Made by a program: the position numbers and the translations under genes | Shown here: positions 25,020 to 38,600 of the stretch, in pieces | Position numbering within the stretch: the stretch's first letter is position 1 | Layout: each line of letters opens with the position of its first letter | Notes under the pieces: generated by a model | Seen by the model: the letters and a program-made list of their open reading frames with translations, nothing else | The model's database searches: none | What the model was told of the DNA's origin: nothing | NCBI GenBank assembly: GCA_934045905.1 | Contig: OW203768.1 | Span: forward strand, 9,266,316-9,330,315 | Direction: 5' to 3' | Length of the DNA stretch: 64,000 nucleotides | Source: Leuctra nigra | Lineage: Eukaryota > Arthropoda > Insecta > Plecoptera > Leuctridae

Positions 25020-25507
25020 GTAAGTCCCAGCCAGTAGGCAGCTTTTTGCTCGTTAGTTCAAACTTATGAACCGTTGAACTTTTCTCTGGGGACATTGAAA
25101 ACGCGTTACTGTGTAAAAACCATCTTTGTCAGTGACGGGATTCGAATCCGGTTGGTTTCACGAATGGCGTGACACATCGAACCCCCACGTTTGGTACAAA
25201 AAAATCACACATGTGGTATCAATCTAGAACCGTTTATAATCAGTTTGCTTGTTGTTCGAGCCCTCTCTCTGCCTACCCTGATTGTGGTTTCGCGGGATTT
25301 TCAATGAGCGCGCGCTTCGTTTGGTAAACGTAAGGGAAGAATATATTGATTTCGAATCAATTGCGCTGATTTCTTTCCGTTCTTCTTCGTTAGATAAGTG
25401 GGGCAAACGCGTCACAGATCGAACAGCCTCCCACATCCTGTCATCTGCACTGGCATTATGTATCTCGTACGAATGGAAATGACAGCTGTTTGATAACTTT
25501 TGTCTTC
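25020..25507. other. Intron-like sequence after the candidate first exon
   Basis: Begins with a consensus donor (gtaagt). A B-box-like gggattcgaatccgg at 25138 (inverted SINE piece) is the only feature. Confidence 0.35.
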
Positions 25508-25600
25508 TGGCGGTGACGCTGTGGACTCGTGAGGGTCCGGGTTCGATTCCCGCGGCCGTTCTTCTTGACTAGTCGGGAGGTAAATGCTGGGAAGGTTCCT
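25508..25600 (+). repeat. tRNA-derived SINE-like copy
   Basis: gtccgggttcgattcccgcgg is a perfect pol III B box with T-arm complementarity. The following gtaaatgctgggaaggttcc matches 17370-17400. Confidence 0.6.
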
Positions 25601-25763
25601 ACTTACGAAATTAAATATGTCAGGAGGACTTGACAACACAGACCACACTTTCAAACATGCAATATTTTAAGTTTCTAGTTTGATCACCGAGATTTCGCTT
25701 CGGGGCCCAATTCTAGAACTTTCAAATTCTCAATTCTGATGGAATTCGATATCATGCCATGTT

Positions 25764-26115
25764 AAGACGGCTGGGTAGTGAGCGTGACCTTGAAGAGGTT
25801 TTTTCTTCGATTTTTATCAATATCTTTTACCAATGTAATTGTTAATAAAATCAGGCTTTGTACGAGTTTTCAAAACAGTTCAATGACAATAATTTCATAG
25901 CTTGGAATGGTTTATTATTTTTATTTTGTCCTACAGACGTTTAGTACCTGAAAATTTGTAAAAATATGGCACTAAACATCTGTAGGACACAATAAAAATA
26001 ATAACCCATTACAAGCTATGAAATTATTTTCATTGAACTGTTTTGAAAACACGTAAAAACACTTATTTTATCAACAATTACATTGGTAAAAGATATTGAT
26101 AAAAATCGGTTTAAA
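25764..26115. mobile_element. Foldback MITE, copy 2
   Basis: Same palindrome as 20755-21115 (ttatcaatatcttttaccaa, caggctttgtacgagttttc, ggcactaaacatctgtagga). Left end ttaagacggctgggtagtga is intact here. Confidence 0.75.
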
Positions 26116-27628
26116 AACTTTCCTCCCGGTTAAAATTCTCGCGCGAAAAAAATATTGGTCCCGCGGATCCCGGCGCCACTGGGTTCGGTTCCGGGCGACG
26201 CAATAAAACATCCGGTGATTCGGCAGATAAATCAGCGGGATCCGGCGCTGGAAGAAGGCGATCTATAAGATGAGGGGTCAAGGGGTGGGGGGGGGGATGC
26301 TGCAGCTTATTCAATAGAGAGGAAGTCGATATGAAACTCGATTAATCAATCAAGATATCCGCGTTCAACGCCAGGCAATATCCGTGTTATGCAATACATT
26401 TATTATTCAATATTTTTTTTGTGGCCCTTTTCGGGGCGTTTTGTTGTTTGTTGGTCGTAAAATCTCTACAACGGTGAAGGAAGATGATTCAGACTAGATG
26501 ATGGTGATAAGGGGAATGATATAAGGTGAGAAGGTGGCGGTCGTGGCCTTTTAGTCTCGGGTCTCCTCAGCATTCCCCTCACAATGTCAGGATGGTCGCC
26601 CTTGGGGGTGCAAGTTACCGCCTCAACGAACTGATTTTCAATTGTTTTTATTTGATTTATTGGTGTTTAACGTCGCACTGTTCTGCACCTAGGCTAATGA
26701 TTGGGATGAGCGGTGGGCAGAAGGCGGCCGTGGCCTAATAGTAGGAAGTCTTCCCAGCATTTGACGCCGCGAAGGACTCGCCGGCCTGACTCTAGCTCGA
26801 CCGAACTTGCTCATTTCTGTGCGTATTGTTTATTTACATAGAGCTATCACGTCATGAGCTATTCAATGAACAGCAAGCAGTGAGAAGGACAATCCTTCTC
26901 ACTATGTGATCACTATGTGATCATATGATATTATGATATCATATCCTCATTATGATATCATAACTTGAGCTATGACGCGATGACTAATTCCAGACAGGTC
27001 CTGACCCACAGTTTGTGTTTGCGGTCGTGTAGTGGCGCTGAATTCTTGCAAGGATGTTACAAGTGGAGAACGACCAGATGGAATTAGATTTCTTGTTGAT
27101 AAAGAAGGTAACTAACTAGGTACAAATGAACCACGAGAGAGAGCTAGTAGAAGCACACTCAGCTTTTAAAAGTAGCTAAACCAGTCGGGATAATGTCTAA
27201 TGAAAAGATGTCAAAACGCATCCTTTTGCCAAGATGTGGAGCCTTTCTGTATGGATTCTATAATTGCCCTTCACTCGTAGTTGATAATACGCTAGGCTTT
27301 TAATTATTTACATGAAAATAAGGTGCCGAAATCAACTCGCTAAACATCTTCGACAGCTGTTTCTCGTATCTAAGCAAGAAACGGAGCCATTTTGTGTGGA
27401 TTCTGTTCTTATTATGGTTCTTGACTGGAAATGAAGGTGCAGTTGAAATGGTCGACCGTCTGTTAGCGTGGATCTGTGCAAAGAGCTCTGCCGCCCATGC
27501 AGAAGGTGTAAAAACTTTCTCTCGCATGTGATGGCCGGCCGCCAGGCGGGCCTCCTTGTTATGTCACCGCTGGTAATATAGTGGGCGACGTGTGACGTAA
27601 CACAGGCGGGACACACGGTCGTGGCTGT
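26116..27628. other. No supported gene; SINE-like pieces
   Basis: Two tggcc-t A-box-like pieces at about 26540 and 26715 resemble 7137. 26885-26965 is a run of atatgatatcat palindromes. 27236-27275 and 27383-27415 contain the dispersed ggagcc...gattct motif. Confidence 0.4.
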
Positions 27629-27845
27629 ACGCTCGGGGGTTCGCACCCTGCCACGCGCGGGGGTTTGCACCCTGTCACGCGCGGGGGTTCGCACCCTGTC
27701 ACACGCGGGGGTTCGCACCCTGTCACGCGCGGAGATTCGCACCCTGTCACGCGCGGGGGTTTGCACCCTGTCACGCGCGGGGGTTTGCACCCTGTCACGC
27801 GCGGGGGTTCGCACCCTGTCACGCGCGGGGGTTCGCACCCTCCTT
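27629..27845. repeat. 24-bp tandem repeat, nine copies
   Basis: Unit cacgcgcgggggttcgcacc + ctgt. Each unit is 8 codons, so several frames stay open on both strands. No spacers, so not CRISPR. Copies differ by one or two bases. Confidence 0.95.
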
Positions 27846-29489
27846 GCACGCTGAAATGGTGCTTTGACTGCTTTTGGGAGGAGTTGGGATGATTGGGAGA
27901 TTGCTAATGAACGATTCTGTAGCAGTATATTGTCATCGAGGGGTGGGAATCTAAAAAGATCACAAAATACAAGAATATTACAGGGGCGAGACAAAATATA
28001 GACAAGAATAAAAGATCAAAGCACATCGAAATATGAAGCAAAAATATCACAAAAATATTGGAATGAAAATTCCTTTACGATAAGATACGATAAAATGAAA
28101 AAACCTAAAGAATTATGTACGCTAAAATTGCATTTTATACTATCCTGTCTTTACAGCTCGATTGCATTGAATATCTGTATGAAATGTCAGTACTCTCCTG
28201 CCATTTGTTTATCTCTATTCATACTATGAGTTTACTATACATACTATGAGCTTGTCATAACACATCTCAATAACAAAGAATGACTTTACACTAGATTCTA
28301 ATAAAAACTCTTATGATGTAATTTATTTGCCATATTTACGACCAAACACTCCCAAGTCTTATAACCATCTTAGTGACTAAAACATGCAAAACTATAAGAA
28401 GATATCATTTATTTGTAAAATATTCTTTATTACGTAATATCTAATAAACGATGGCCTATTTCATGAATATATTACGCAAAATAATTTTCGGAACGTGCCT
28501 CGCCATAAGTTCCTAATAAACTAAGTGAACCAATGGAACTTACCCCTCGACGTCGACGACGTCGTGTGCGTCGTTAACGGCGGCGTCGGGCGTCTGCGGC
28601 CGACTGGCGCCTGTCGCGACGTCGCCATGGCAACCGCCTCCACGTTGTCACCCTCCAGATCGTTATGTGATCGCCGTCCTCCCGTCCACTCTCATCTCAC
28701 TTTCCACTGTGCCACCGCAGTACGGCTCGTAAATAACGCATTAACTACGCTCTAATAACAGGGACGAGAGCCAATTATTTGTTTAGCATTGATTTTGTGT
28801 CCGCCCGCGTTGTTGTTATCTTGTTAGTTATCATCTTCTTGCCGCTTCTTCAAGAGCTCCATAATGAAAATGTCGCCTCAGTGAAACTCTTTTATCAGAT
28901 CAATTCACAACAGAGAGGGTTTAAAAGTTTTACGGTTTTAATATTCTCAGCTGCCTCTGAAGGGCTCTATATTCTTATTGCATCAATAAGGGAATATTCA
29001 AATCGCTAGCTATATAAATCTTTATTCTTTTCCTTGTTTGAAGATTTGCATATAATATTTTTATTTACCATTTCTTTGCAGTTATTATTTTCATTTTAAT
29101 CCCGCGTATCGAAAATTCTTTTGTTTATGAGGCAAGTGTTTGCCGAGTTGCTAGTTATTGATCTTTTCTGCTTTGATGTGTAATAACTCTGCAGTTAGTT
29201 CTAGCGTAAAAAGGGTGAATTTAATTTAAAACTGGGAGCCAGGAGGGGTAAAAAATCTGATACATCAATTATAGACTATTTTTAATTTTTTAAAATAGTT
29301 TAGATGAGTAAGATTATAAAGCAATCTCATTTAATTTCCTAATTACAATAAAATGTAATCTCATTATTATCTATGAAGATTACACAAGGGTTACAAATGG
29401 TTGATGTTTTATATCTGTTGATTAATTAATTTGTCACAGAATCATATTCGAGATTAACTCCAGCTAACGACCTCTTTTGTTCTGTGCAG
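27846..29489. other. Sequence immediately upstream of talin exon 1
   Basis: AT-rich except for the CpG-rich block 28541-28760 (rich in cgtcgacg). Probably intronic or promoter-proximal to talin. Strong pyrimidine tract before the acceptor at 29488-29489. Confidence 0.4.
28544..28628 (-). CDS. Weak candidate minus-strand first exon
   Basis: On the minus strand ATGGCG at 28628 has a good context (gccATGG) and opens 28 codons (MATSRQAPVGRRRPTPPLTT...) ending at ggg|gtaagt. The block 28541-28760 is CpG-rich. No downstream partner exon was found to the left, so it may be only a CpG-rich regulatory stretch. Confidence 0.2.
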
Positions 29490-29519
29490 AGTAGCGAATC
29501 ATCCAGCAGCGAATACAAG

Positions 29520-29655
29520 ATGGCGACTCTCTCGTTGCGTATCAGCATCGTGGAGAAGAACGTGACGAAGACGATGCAGTTCGACCCGACCACTTCGGTG
29601 TACGACGCGTGTCGGATGATCCGAGACAAGATCACAGAGGCGAACCACGGAAACG
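29520..29655 (+). CDS. rhea: Talin exon 1 (F0 start)
   Basis: Codes for residues 1-45, opening MATLSLRISIVEKNVTKTM, the conserved ubiquitin-like F0 start. The exon itself begins at 29490 after the strong acceptor tctgtgcag. The 30 nt before the ATG are open in the talin frame (SSESSSSEYK), which matters for the extended form proposed with 24900-25019. ATG has A at -3 and G at +4. Donor gtgagt, phase 1. Confidence 0.95.
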
Positions 29656-32600
29656 GTGAGTGTCGACGTAGATGTCGCACAAGAGGTTATGTTGTCGTGC
29701 CTGCGATACTAACGTTTGTGTCCTGTTGCAGCCAAAGATTTCGGACTGTATTTGGCAGACGAAGATGTCAAGAAAGGAGTTTGGTTGGAACCTGGTAGAA
29801 ATTTGGAGTACTACATACTGAGAAATGGGGTAAGAAAAATGTGTTATTTTGCGTTCAATTCCCGAGGAGCTTTTTTAACTTGAGATCTTGATTCAATATG
29901 CAAACTATCTGAAGTTTGTGAATTGTCACATTCCGTGAGGTCTCCTAGCTAACCCCGTCTCTTGTCCTCAGGACTTGCTCGAGTACCGCAAGAAACTGCG
30001 CACGCTGAGAGTGCGGATGTTGGACGGAACATTGAAGACGATGCTCGTCGACGACAGCCAACCGGTCGCTAACCTCATGGTTGTCATCTGCACCAAGATC
30101 GGTGAGTTGAGCCCTCATTCATATCAGAATACTCTCTTTCTTCATATAATTGCATTTAGGATTGTTTCACTTTTATCTAATAACTTTCTGTAAAGTCACA
30201 TCTTTAAAACAATTTGGTTATCATTTTACAGATACGTTTTTCTGTTTGCTTGAAAGATGTTGATGATTGTTGCAGGAATAACAAACCACGATGAGTACAG
30301 TCTGGTCAGAGAAGACCTTGTCGAGGAGTTGGAGAACAAACCCAACTTCGGCACGCTCACTCTGAAGCGGAAGAAGGAGGAGAAGGAGCGGGATGCCAAG
30401 ATGGACATGCTGAGGAAGAAACTCAAGACAGACGATGAAGGTAAGAGATATCACTTATCTCAAACTCTAAATTGAACCATTCTATATTACATTTAATCCC
30501 TCCCCCCTCTGACGTCAGAAATATCCTTAACCAATTAGATGAAGCCTGATGGCCGCCGTAGAAGTGGGATTTGACAATGTATTTTACAAGGACTTTCTGA
30601 AGAACACAATATTATTTGATTGTGACAAATAATTATGGACAAGACGGAATCAATATCTTTCTTCTAAGAACTAAATCAAGTCTCTCTTTTCTATTTCTGG
30701 GCTTCTATGTTGCAAAACATTGACGTGCCAACTAACACCCTACTCTTCTTCCGCAGTGAACTGGATCGACCCCGGCAAGACGCTGCGCGAACAGGGCATC
30801 GACGAGTCCGAGACCGTGCTGCTGCGACGCAAGTTCTTCTTCTCGGACCAGAACATCGACAGCCGCGACCCCGTGCAGCTGAACCTGCTGTATGTGCAGG
30901 CGCGCGACGCCATCCTCGACGGCACGCATCCCGTCACGCAGGACAAGGCATGCGAGTTCGCCGGCATACAGGCGCACATCCAGTTCGGAGACCACAACGA
31001 GGCCAAGCATCGCGCGGGACTACTCGAGTGAGTGGAACAGATTTGTGACTAACAATTATCATTTAATAACAGAATGTTTGGAATTGGATACAAATGTCTT
31101 CACACTTGTATTTACAATTTCCTCATTTAGCTTTATTCTTCTCCCATGTTAAACTCTTAAGTATAAAAATATAAGTTGTACAATATTTTTAAAAGAGGTT
31201 CTGCTCTATGTTATTAAAGTAAGTGTAACTTTTATTAGATTCCTGGGGCCAGAAATAACTTTTTACATGATGACTCTGAAAGATATTGTAAATCTAACTC
31301 CGTAACAGCCACAGAAATTGCTGCCTCGGTTCAGGAACTTATCGGTTGACTGTGACTTTATGCACAGGATTTTCCTTCTGATACGAGAATATTGTGGTAG
31401 GTTAAAAATATAAGTTAAAGGAAATGAAATGCTTTATAGCAATTGTTCATTGTGTTTATTATTAGATTATTTTTTGATATTCAACAATGTAGGTATTTAA
31501 TTAACTGAAGCAGAGTTTAACGTACCAAGAGAGTGTACACAATGCATGTGTCTGGACTGTTGATTTGAGAGTTTGTTGATCATTGCTTTCAGCTTGAAGG
31601 AGTTCCTGCCGGTGTCTTACGTCAAGGTGAAGGGCATCGAGAAGAAGGTGTTCGCGGAGCACAAGAAACACGTCGGGGACAGCGAGCTTGATGCCAAGGT
31701 GCTCTACACCAAGACCGCGCGCTCGCTCAAGACTTATGGCGTCACCTTCTTCCTTGTCAAGGTACGTCTACCGTGAATCATAGAGAGATTGCTGGCCTGC
31801 ATGCAGGATGTTTTATATATAAAAAAATAGGGGATGAGTGTCCCTAAAATATCTATTTTATGTATTGTTACACAACATATTATTTGTAAAAGAAATACAA
31901 TTAGGAAGTAAACTTTTCTTGAAGAAGCAATATTTTATATCATTACATTTCATAAATTTTTTACGTTTCTAAGTGTCAGGGAGACTTAAAAAGTAGGTGT
32001 CTAATTTACAATGTGAAAATAATTTAAATAGTTCAAGCAATAAAATAATTTTTAGCCTTTGAAATGATTGCAAAAGATATTTGATGAATGTAATGCTGCT
32101 GCATGGACTTGAGTGATGACCGTTGTATTGACGACGTGCGCAGGAGAAGATGAAGGGCAAGAACAAGCTGGCGCCGCGCCTGCTGGGCGTGACCAAGGAA
32201 TCCGTCCTCCGGCTCGACGAGAAGACCAAGGAGATCCTGAAGACCTGGCCGCTGACGACCGTGCGCCGCTGGGGCGCATCTCCCAACACGTTCACGCTGG
32301 ACTTCGGCGACTACTCGGACCAGTACTACTCGGTGCAGACCACTGAGGCCGAGCAGATCCTCCAGCTCATCGCCGGCTACATCGACATCATCCTGAAGAA
32401 GAAGAAGTCCAAGGACCACTTCGGCATCGAGGGCGACGAGGGATCCACCATGGTGGAGGACAGCGTCTCGCCGCACAAGTGAGTTCTATTCCGTCCTTGA
32501 TGTTTGTTCCACGTTATGATTCTACGTTCTGTTTATGTATCGATATTATATAACCATTTTCCAGGTTACTAGACTGTGCCTTAATGTGACATAACTTCTA

Positions 32601-35600
32601 TTGAGCTTGCTTTTAAGAACGTGTACTTAGGGATGGCACTTTTACCGGTTCTGGAAAAATCGGTAAATTTACCGGTAAATTTACCGGTCAGCGGTAAATT
32701 TTGAAAAATGATGGTAGATACCAAATCATGATTATACCAAATACAAAAATGACCCTACTTTATTATTTGACTCATTTACAAAGATTACTGCAGTCAGAAC
32801 AATAACAATAATCAATGTTAATAATGACAATAGTACTCCATATTGATAAATGATAAGGGATGATATAACCGAATATCATTGACTCGACCAATCTAGTGTA
32901 GGCTATGCCATGCCTGTGTTATTCTCCCATAAGAGGAATTGTTGACCACCAATTTGATCAAGTTACAATCTGTGTCTGCTAAACAAGCAAACCTGAAGAG
33001 AGATTCCGACATTGGAAGTAATCCTATATGGATGGAGTTATCATTCTGAATGATTGAAGACAACCAAAAATCAACGTAAAATATGCCTAACTGCTAATGT
33101 TATCACACTGAAGTTTACTTATAGTTTTTACTTAAAATTTGATATCTCCATTCATACATTGGAAAGGATCAAAAAAACAAAATTTACAATTTTTTTTACC
33201 GGTAAATTATTAATCGGTAAATTTACCGGTAAATTTACCTTAATTTACCGGTAAATTTTACCAGGTGCCATCCCTACGTGTACTTCAATGTTTACTTTTG
33301 TTACAGAGCTACGATCTTGCAACACGAGTCGAGTCGAGCTGGCAGCAAAGTGAACGAGGAGTCTCTTGCGATGCCGGCCGTCATGCGCTCCGACACTGAC
33401 GGTAAGATCTTCACTCGCTTCAAGTTCATGATCACTTTTCAACATGCGTATCATTTAATTTCATGTTATATTTTACATTTTGGTTTTGAATTTGATTAAA
33501 TTTTAGTTCAAAATGAAGTAGGAGATTTGGAATCTATGTATTAGATGTGGTATTACATACTTTTAATTAAAATAAAACATACTTGTGAGAAACTACAAGA
33601 AAAGGTGACTCAAATCCAAGCTAGGAAGACTTGTCAATGCTTTTTTTTACCAAGTGGACTTTCAGAAAAGCTGTTAAAACTCATAAATATAGTTCTGTTC
33701 CTCATTTCTTGTACATTTTGTAGATGAGAAGAATTGTTTCTGGATTTGAACTATCATACAAATTTTTATATTTTTGTTTTTAAATAGGATGGGATCTTGA
33801 ATGTTATTTACTTTTTAGGCAACTTTTCCTCTAGTTTCGCCCCACTTCTGAACATAACCTGTCAGTGTTGTAGCTAAGTGTCTAGCGGGTGTATTTCAGG
33901 CGCACGGCCCTACGGCACGGGCCACATGGGCGGAGCTCAGTTCACGACCATCAGCGGCCAGGCGAACCTGACGCACTCCCCGCCAGTGGTAAGCCACCCC
34001 CCCCCCCCCACAAAAACCCACCCCACACCCACTCCCCGTCTAACTCTCCGATGTCTTTGTTACATGACTAACATAGGATGGACGGTCGGCAGCAGAGTAG
34101 GTACAGAACGATCGCTAAGTATTTTGTTTGTACATAATTATCAGTAGAGACATTTTGGTTATTTAGTTTGCTGGAGATTGTAAGTGACAGATCTGTAAAA
34201 ATTTGGTGAAACGTCATTATTTTGATCTAATATGTTTTAAGAAAATGATGAATACTATGGTAATTTACTTCCTTTTTTAAATTAAATTGTAAAATATATG
34301 CAACTTTTTATTTTACTTGATTTATTTGATAAGAAGGGTATCTCTTTTTATATTTTTATTTTTTTTGATACAATTTCTCTGAAATTGTTGCTAGATATGT
34401 GGAAAAATAAGTCATTAGTAAATAGTAACTGATAGTTTGTAACTTAAGCCTCTGATCTGTCATTTGCCGGCTACAGCAATAGAAGAGCACAGTAGATATT
34501 TTTCACGTGAGCACTGATTCGGTTGTTTCGATGAGATTGCAGCAGCTCTCTCAGAATATGAACAACCGCCACTGCATGAGCACTGCTTACACTCGACACG
34601 GTGCAATTTCAACAGCTTTATATGAATATAGGCAGTTGCTAACATGATGCTTATAGCTACATCATCAATTTATATATCATTTTACTTTGCATTGCTTGCC
34701 TTCAATGATATTGGCTTTCAAATTCAATTGAAATAAAATATTTGACAGTGGCTTATGCAATGTTAAGTCCAGAACATATAAACAGTCCGTTAATAAATAA
34801 AAATAATGTAAAATTGTAAATGGGTACTAAATATTGAAACATAAGAAAAATAGACCAAATCAGTAGGCTTGGAGTAGAAGTGAACTTATAAAATTAAAAT
34901 TATTTTATTTAAAATAAACTTTGATGAAAATTATACTGATTAGAAATGCTTTCATTAGGTACCTTTTTTAGTAGAGATTGCATTTCAGTTCTTTGAATGA
35001 TATATTTTCAACAATTTACTTGTATAAAATTATTCAATTTGAAAAATGCCTCAAGTTTAGTTTATAATATCACAATTCCAAGTAGATTTTCTGTCGAACT
35101 GAACAATACAAACAATGTCTTGAACCTGCTTCCGACAAAGTCACTATCGCAATATGCTTTGGTCGATGCACATAACTGGTAACGGTGCTGGCTAACGGCC
35201 GGGGGTTGCTTCTGTAGGTTCAGCACACGCGAGTCACTAGTGTCTTGACCGAGCCGCAGAATGCGCTGAGAAGCACGATCAAGCAAAGCCAGGACGTCGT
35301 GGACACTTCGGAGATGGAGCTCCGGACCAAGGCGGAGATCCCGCAGCTCGGATCCGATCCGGTAATTCATTGTTCGACGCTGAGATTGTCCAGCGTTGTC
35401 TTGCACTCTTACGGCCTCGTGCTCAAAAGAAGTGCGTCCGCAAGATGTCAGTCCTCAACACCACAAGAGCGCGAGCTCTTTTGGGCGGAATCTAGTAGAC
35501 TCAGGGCACTTGCGTCGATTAATCTAGAATTTCTTTTGAGCATGAGGCTGTTATTTGATACTTATGGATGAGAATTTCTAAATGTTGGGTAAATGCAGAA

Positions 35601-38600
35601 GAATTATGCTTCACTTTCAATAAAAGCTTTTGATTTTGAAAAAAATAATTTACTGAAAATTGTTAGCTCTAGAGTTTAAATTCAAGTTATAAGGCCGGGT
35701 AGGACCAACTCTGGATTAAGTTAACTCTCGAGGGTTAACCAATGAAACAAGTTGGCGCGAATTCCATAGCCAATAAGATTCACTAATTTCCACTAATCAT
35801 CGAGAGTTAACTTAATCCAGAGTTGGTCCTACCCGGCCTAAGTGCATAGCATTCATTAATTTCACTTGCAATTGTGTACATTTGTGTCATGAGAGAGGTG
35901 GAGGGAATGGAATGCAGTCAAATAAGCTCAATTTCTTGGGAATTTACTGTTATTTTTCAACTTTTAAGCTTTCGAAAGTCGACTAAAAAATCAGGTGAAC
36001 TCGAGTGGTTGCCTGTTACTGTTAGTGAACTTTTGACAACTTTAAAGCTGCAGAAATTCATGAACTTCCTAATAAATGAATCCTTTATGTGTGGATTCTT
36101 TTCCCTCTTCTCTCCTATTAGCAATTAAGACATAGAGTTTACATTTCTTTCATTAAACCTTAACTTTGGAAATAATGTGAATTACTAAATTATTATTTAT
36201 GACTTATGAGTAATGTCAAAGACTGTTTCTAAGTTTGTGCTAGGATCAATTCCCTAACATTGCTAATGCTTTGTAGGCATCGCTCCGCTGGATTGAGATG
36301 ACCATCGACACCAACAAACAAAGCGTCACGTCTCAGATCGCTGCAATGAATGCGGCAACGGCCCAAGTTGTCACCCTCACTTCCGGTGAGTTCATCAATC
36401 ATCTCAGTCGTCAGTAAATTCATTATACCAAATGATTTAACAACAAAAAATAAACACAAAAGTTGATGAGTTTAGTTAACTCTTGTTTGCGTGTAAGAGG
36501 AGAAAAGATTTGTGAATGTGTACGTTGGTCTCGCAGGCACCGTGGAAGACGTTGACCACACCGCGGTGGGCGCCGCCATCACCACCATCGCCAGCAACCT
36601 GCCGGAGATGACGCGCAACGTGCGCATGATCGCCGCGCTCATGGAGGACGACGGCAACGGAGACAAGCTGCTCGACGCCGCGCGCAAGCTCTGCTCGGCG
36701 TTCAGCGACCTGCTCAAGGCTGCGGAGCCGGAGGCCAAGGAGGTGTGTTGCATTCATTTGCTCTCTTTACTAGAGGAGAAGGGAAATATAATCGACACAA
36801 ATTCACAACATTGTTGTGATGTAAATATGTTTTAAAAACTTTATTCAAGGTAATATCTACTGGAAAGCAGGCGAGTTCTGTTTTACTAGATGCCGAAGTA
36901 GACTTCAGAAGTGGACTTTTGATGACAAACACATAAATATACAAATAAATGGAGCCCATTTATATAGATTCTATTTCCTACTCTCATGGAATTACAAGGA
37001 TACCTCACCACATTGACAATTTATGTAGATAAGTGTTTATTTACATGTTTATGGATGTTTTGGGACACAAATTGACTGAATCTGTATAATTAAAATTTTT
37101 GAAGTTAGTAAAATTAGATGGTTTACATTATCTAGGCTTTTCATGTCAATTATGTATGGTGAACTGGTAAAATCCTAAATCTGACTTATTTTATTTCTTT
37201 TGGATGTCAAACAAGATGCGCCGATTGTCTTATGTACTCCGTAGTCAGTAACTAATCTCGTTGTCCCGACGCCAGCCGCGCCAGAACCTCCTGAACGCCG
37301 CGAGCCGCGTGGGCGAGGCGTCGCACCACGTGCTGTCGACCATCGGCGAGGAGGACGAGGGCAGCCGCGAGCTGCAGGACATGCTGCTCAGCCTGGCCAA
37401 GGCCGTCGCCAACACGACGGCCGCGCTCGTGCTCAAGGCCAAGAACATTGCCGCCACGTGCGAGGACCAAAGCACGCAGAACAAGGTGATCGGCGCGGCC
37501 ACGCAGTGCGCCCTCGCTACGTCGCAGCTGGTCGCATGCGCCAAGGTCAGTAATTGCTAAATTATTGAAAAAGTTGTCAAAACTAACAGTACTAAAAGGT
37601 AAATTGGTGATAATATTTCCTAAATATTCCTATAACTTTTGAATCATTCCAAATGATGAAATATGGTTAAAATAATTAGTGTAGCTAATTTTTTAGTCGA
37701 CCTTAGCAACATAAACACCAAATTTAAATGGCAATAGTATTTGTGCCCAATCTTGTGGTAAATCTGAAAAAATAGAGAATTTTCAGGTTTCCACGAGTTT
37801 GGGCACAAACATTGTGTGTTGCTAAGGTGTGTTGCTAAGGTCGGCTAAAAAATTAGCTGCACTAATTATTTTCCACATATTTCATAATTTGATGTTTCAA
37901 AAGTTAAAGCGATAGGTATTTATGAAATATATCACCAAGGTTTACCTTTTAGTTCTGCCGACTCTTAAATATAATCTATTGCCTACTGGATAAATTTGTA
38001 CAAAAAAAAGAAAATCAAATAAATTACATAACTAAAGTATGACTCTGTGGTTTTTGTTCAGGTTGTGGCTCCGACTCTGCACAACCATGCTTGCCAGCAG
38101 CAGTTGATGACGGCTGTGAGAGAAGTGGCGCGTGCAGTTGAGGGGCTCGTCGGCATCTGCAACGACAACTGCTCCGACAACGAGCATCTCCTGCGCGAGC
38201 TCAGCGAAGCCGCTGCGCAAGTGACGCGCACACTCAACGATCTTCTCAACCATATCAAGTACGTCGACACTTTGAAGATAATTGAATAAGTATTGAGAGA
38301 CTTAGACTATGAACGTGTCAGCAGCTACATGTCGTATGTTTCAGGCTGTCTAACCGTGAAGTGGCGCGCGACAGCATCCAGGAGAGCTCGGTGGAGACGA
38401 TCATGACCGCCACCGACCGGATCTTCGCTTCTTCCGGAGACACCGGCGAGATGGTCCGCCAGGCCAGGATCCTCGGACAAGCCACGGCTCAGCTCATCCA
38501 GGCCATCAAGGTCAGCTGCTCTCACTAGCCTTGTAGATGTCATAACAAAGACAAATACCAAGAGGATGTACACAGTAATTTTGTTAAAATCTTTTGCTGT

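Noticed and set aside
27629..27845. CRISPR-like array
   Set aside because: Units are directly adjacent with no unique spacers, in a eukaryotic genome.
27332..27994. 220-codon minus-strand protein with RVRTPARD repeats
   Set aside because: The 24-bp satellite keeps several frames open on both strands; flanking parts show no domain.
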